Assembly (NCBI RefSeq): GCF_003073375.1
Contig: NZ_CP029002.1
Span: 1,908,001 to 1,972,000 of the forward strand
Length of the DNA: 64,000 nucleotides
Direction of reading: 5' to 3'
DNA from: Lysinibacillus sp. 2017
GTDB lineage: Bacteria > Bacillota > Bacilli > Bacillales_A > Planococcaceae
The notes under the pieces are model-generated. The model was not told the origin of the DNA. It was given only the letters and a program-made list of their open reading frames with translations, and did not search any database. Below, one piece after another: positions 63,325 through 64,000 of this stretch (position 1 is its first letter; every line of letters starts with the position of its first letter). The translations under genes and the position numbers were made by a program.

Positions 63325-64000
63325 ATGTTTAAATTTATCTGTGTATTTTTATTAGTACAATTGGCTATTTTGGCAAGATATTTAGTGTATGGTGCATTTG
63401 AACCTTTATATTATGCATCTACCTATTTGTTTTTACTTGCTGCTGGCGTACTGTTCTTCTTAAGTAAACACTGGGCAAAGAAGGAAGTGTTGTACAGTCC
63501 AAAAGATATTTCATCATGGTCTTTTCTTAATCGTCAGCGCGTATTTAATAATTCAAAGCCGTTATTTAAAGGCGACGTACAACGAGGTACAATACAACGC
63601 TTATTTCAACAAAAATGGCATTATATTATTGCTGATTTATTTGGACCGGTCTTCTTTCTATCTTTAAAGCTAACAATTGATGAAGATATTGTTAAGCTAA
63701 TACCTACGAAAGGAAAATGGTTTTCTAATCAAAGTTATTGGACAATTACTAAAAATGGTCAAGAAATTGGTTACGCCAAAACTGTCGTAGACTTAAAAAA
63801 TACAGCATTATTAAAAGAAGTGATTGAAATGCAAATTGGGGAGGAGTACTATTCAACTACTGCGAACACCGTTACATCGCACATCATACTATTACATAAC
63901 GATCAACAAGTTGGTGAAATGAAGCGAAATCATATCATCAGTAACGTGAATATTATCGAGTGTCCAGACGAGAGTCCCGAGAAAATTCTCGCACTACTTA
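63325..64000 (+). CDS. Two-helix membrane protein with LURP/tubby-like C-terminal region, cut by the window edge
   Basis: About 225 residues are visible before the edge. Two N-terminal membrane helices (residues 2-18 and 30-46) are followed by a cytosolic region of beta strands resembling LURP-one/tubby-like domains (SYWTITKNGQEIGYAK, then TTANTVTSHIILLHNDQQVGEMKRN). The domain call is tentative. GAGGTG precedes the ATG, and a sigma-W-type promoter implies envelope-stress expression. The 3' end is beyond the window. Confidence 0.7.
   Translation, partial: MFKFICVFLLVQLAILARYLVYGAFEPLYYASTYLFLLAAGVLFFLSKHWAKKEVLYSPKDISSWSFLNRQRVFNNSKPLFKGDVQRGTIQRLFQQKWHYIIADLFGPVFFLSLKLTIDEDIVKLIPTKGKWFSNQSYWTITKNGQEIGYAKTVVDLKNTALLKEVIEMQIGEEYYSTTANTVTSHIILLHNDQQVGEMKRNHIISNVNIIECPDESPEKILALL

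Overview
The window reads as chromosomal DNA of a low-G+C, endospore-forming Firmicute. A Bacillales member of the Planococcaceae/Caryophanaceae type (Solibacillus, Lysinibacillus and relatives) fits best. The reasons are spore-coat-type genes, a meso-diaminopimelate dehydrogenase, an S-layer-homology (SLH) surface nucleotidase, a Leu T-box, ARG boxes, sigma-W-type promoters and a SwrC/TetR pair arranged as in Bacillus. This placement is inference from gene content; there is no rRNA, tRNA or CRISPR array to anchor it.

Region 1-8.4 kb is the most unusual part. It is a cluster of peptide-bond-forming enzymes: three Mur-ligase modules, two YheC/YheD-type ATP-grasp modules (one fused to a Mur ligase, the architecture of cyanophycin synthetase) and a separate ATP-grasp amino-acid-ligase-like enzyme. 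These sit beside a CotY/CotZ-like coat protein that has lost almost all its cysteines and a small cysteine-containing protein of unknown function. Together they look like a system that makes or attaches a non-ribosomal peptide in the spore coat.

Region 8.5-15.9 kb holds swrC, an RND efflux pump, divergent from its TetR regulator with two interlocked promoters and one operator. A hydrolase, a DMT exporter, a stand-alone GIY-YIG protein and an unknown protein follow. Region 15.3-19.4 kb is a tight operon of GTP cyclohydrolase II, RibD, a FAD monooxygenase, a HAD nucleotidase and an unknown protein: the first riboflavin steps without the last ones. Region 19.5-22.4 kb carries panF with its small partner and ddh.

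Region 22.6-31.7 kb has a secreted Asn-rich protein with a DUF2653 protein, a YhgE/Pip membrane protein, the SLH 5'-nucleotidase and aconitase. Region 32-41 kb has a RavA/ViaA-like MoxR AAA+/VWA pair with a DUF2785 protein, divergent from a cytosolic-looking beta-helix protein, then a DMT transporter and a dynamin-like GTPase. Region 41-48 kb holds SulP plus a universal stress protein, DNA-3-methyladenine glycosylase I, a TetR-SMR-SMR multidrug operon, a TDT transporter, a YdcF protein and a luciferase-like oxidoreductase. Region 48-56 kb has T-box-controlled leuA, guaC, a methyltransferase behind a possible leader peptide, a sirtuin, an M20 peptidase and another DMT transporter. Region 56-64 kb has an HSL-type esterase, TelA, an MFS exporter, argH and argG, and a truncated membrane protein at the right edge.

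Two inverted copies of a structured intergenic repeat (about 23.5 and 55.6 kb) lie 32 kb apart.
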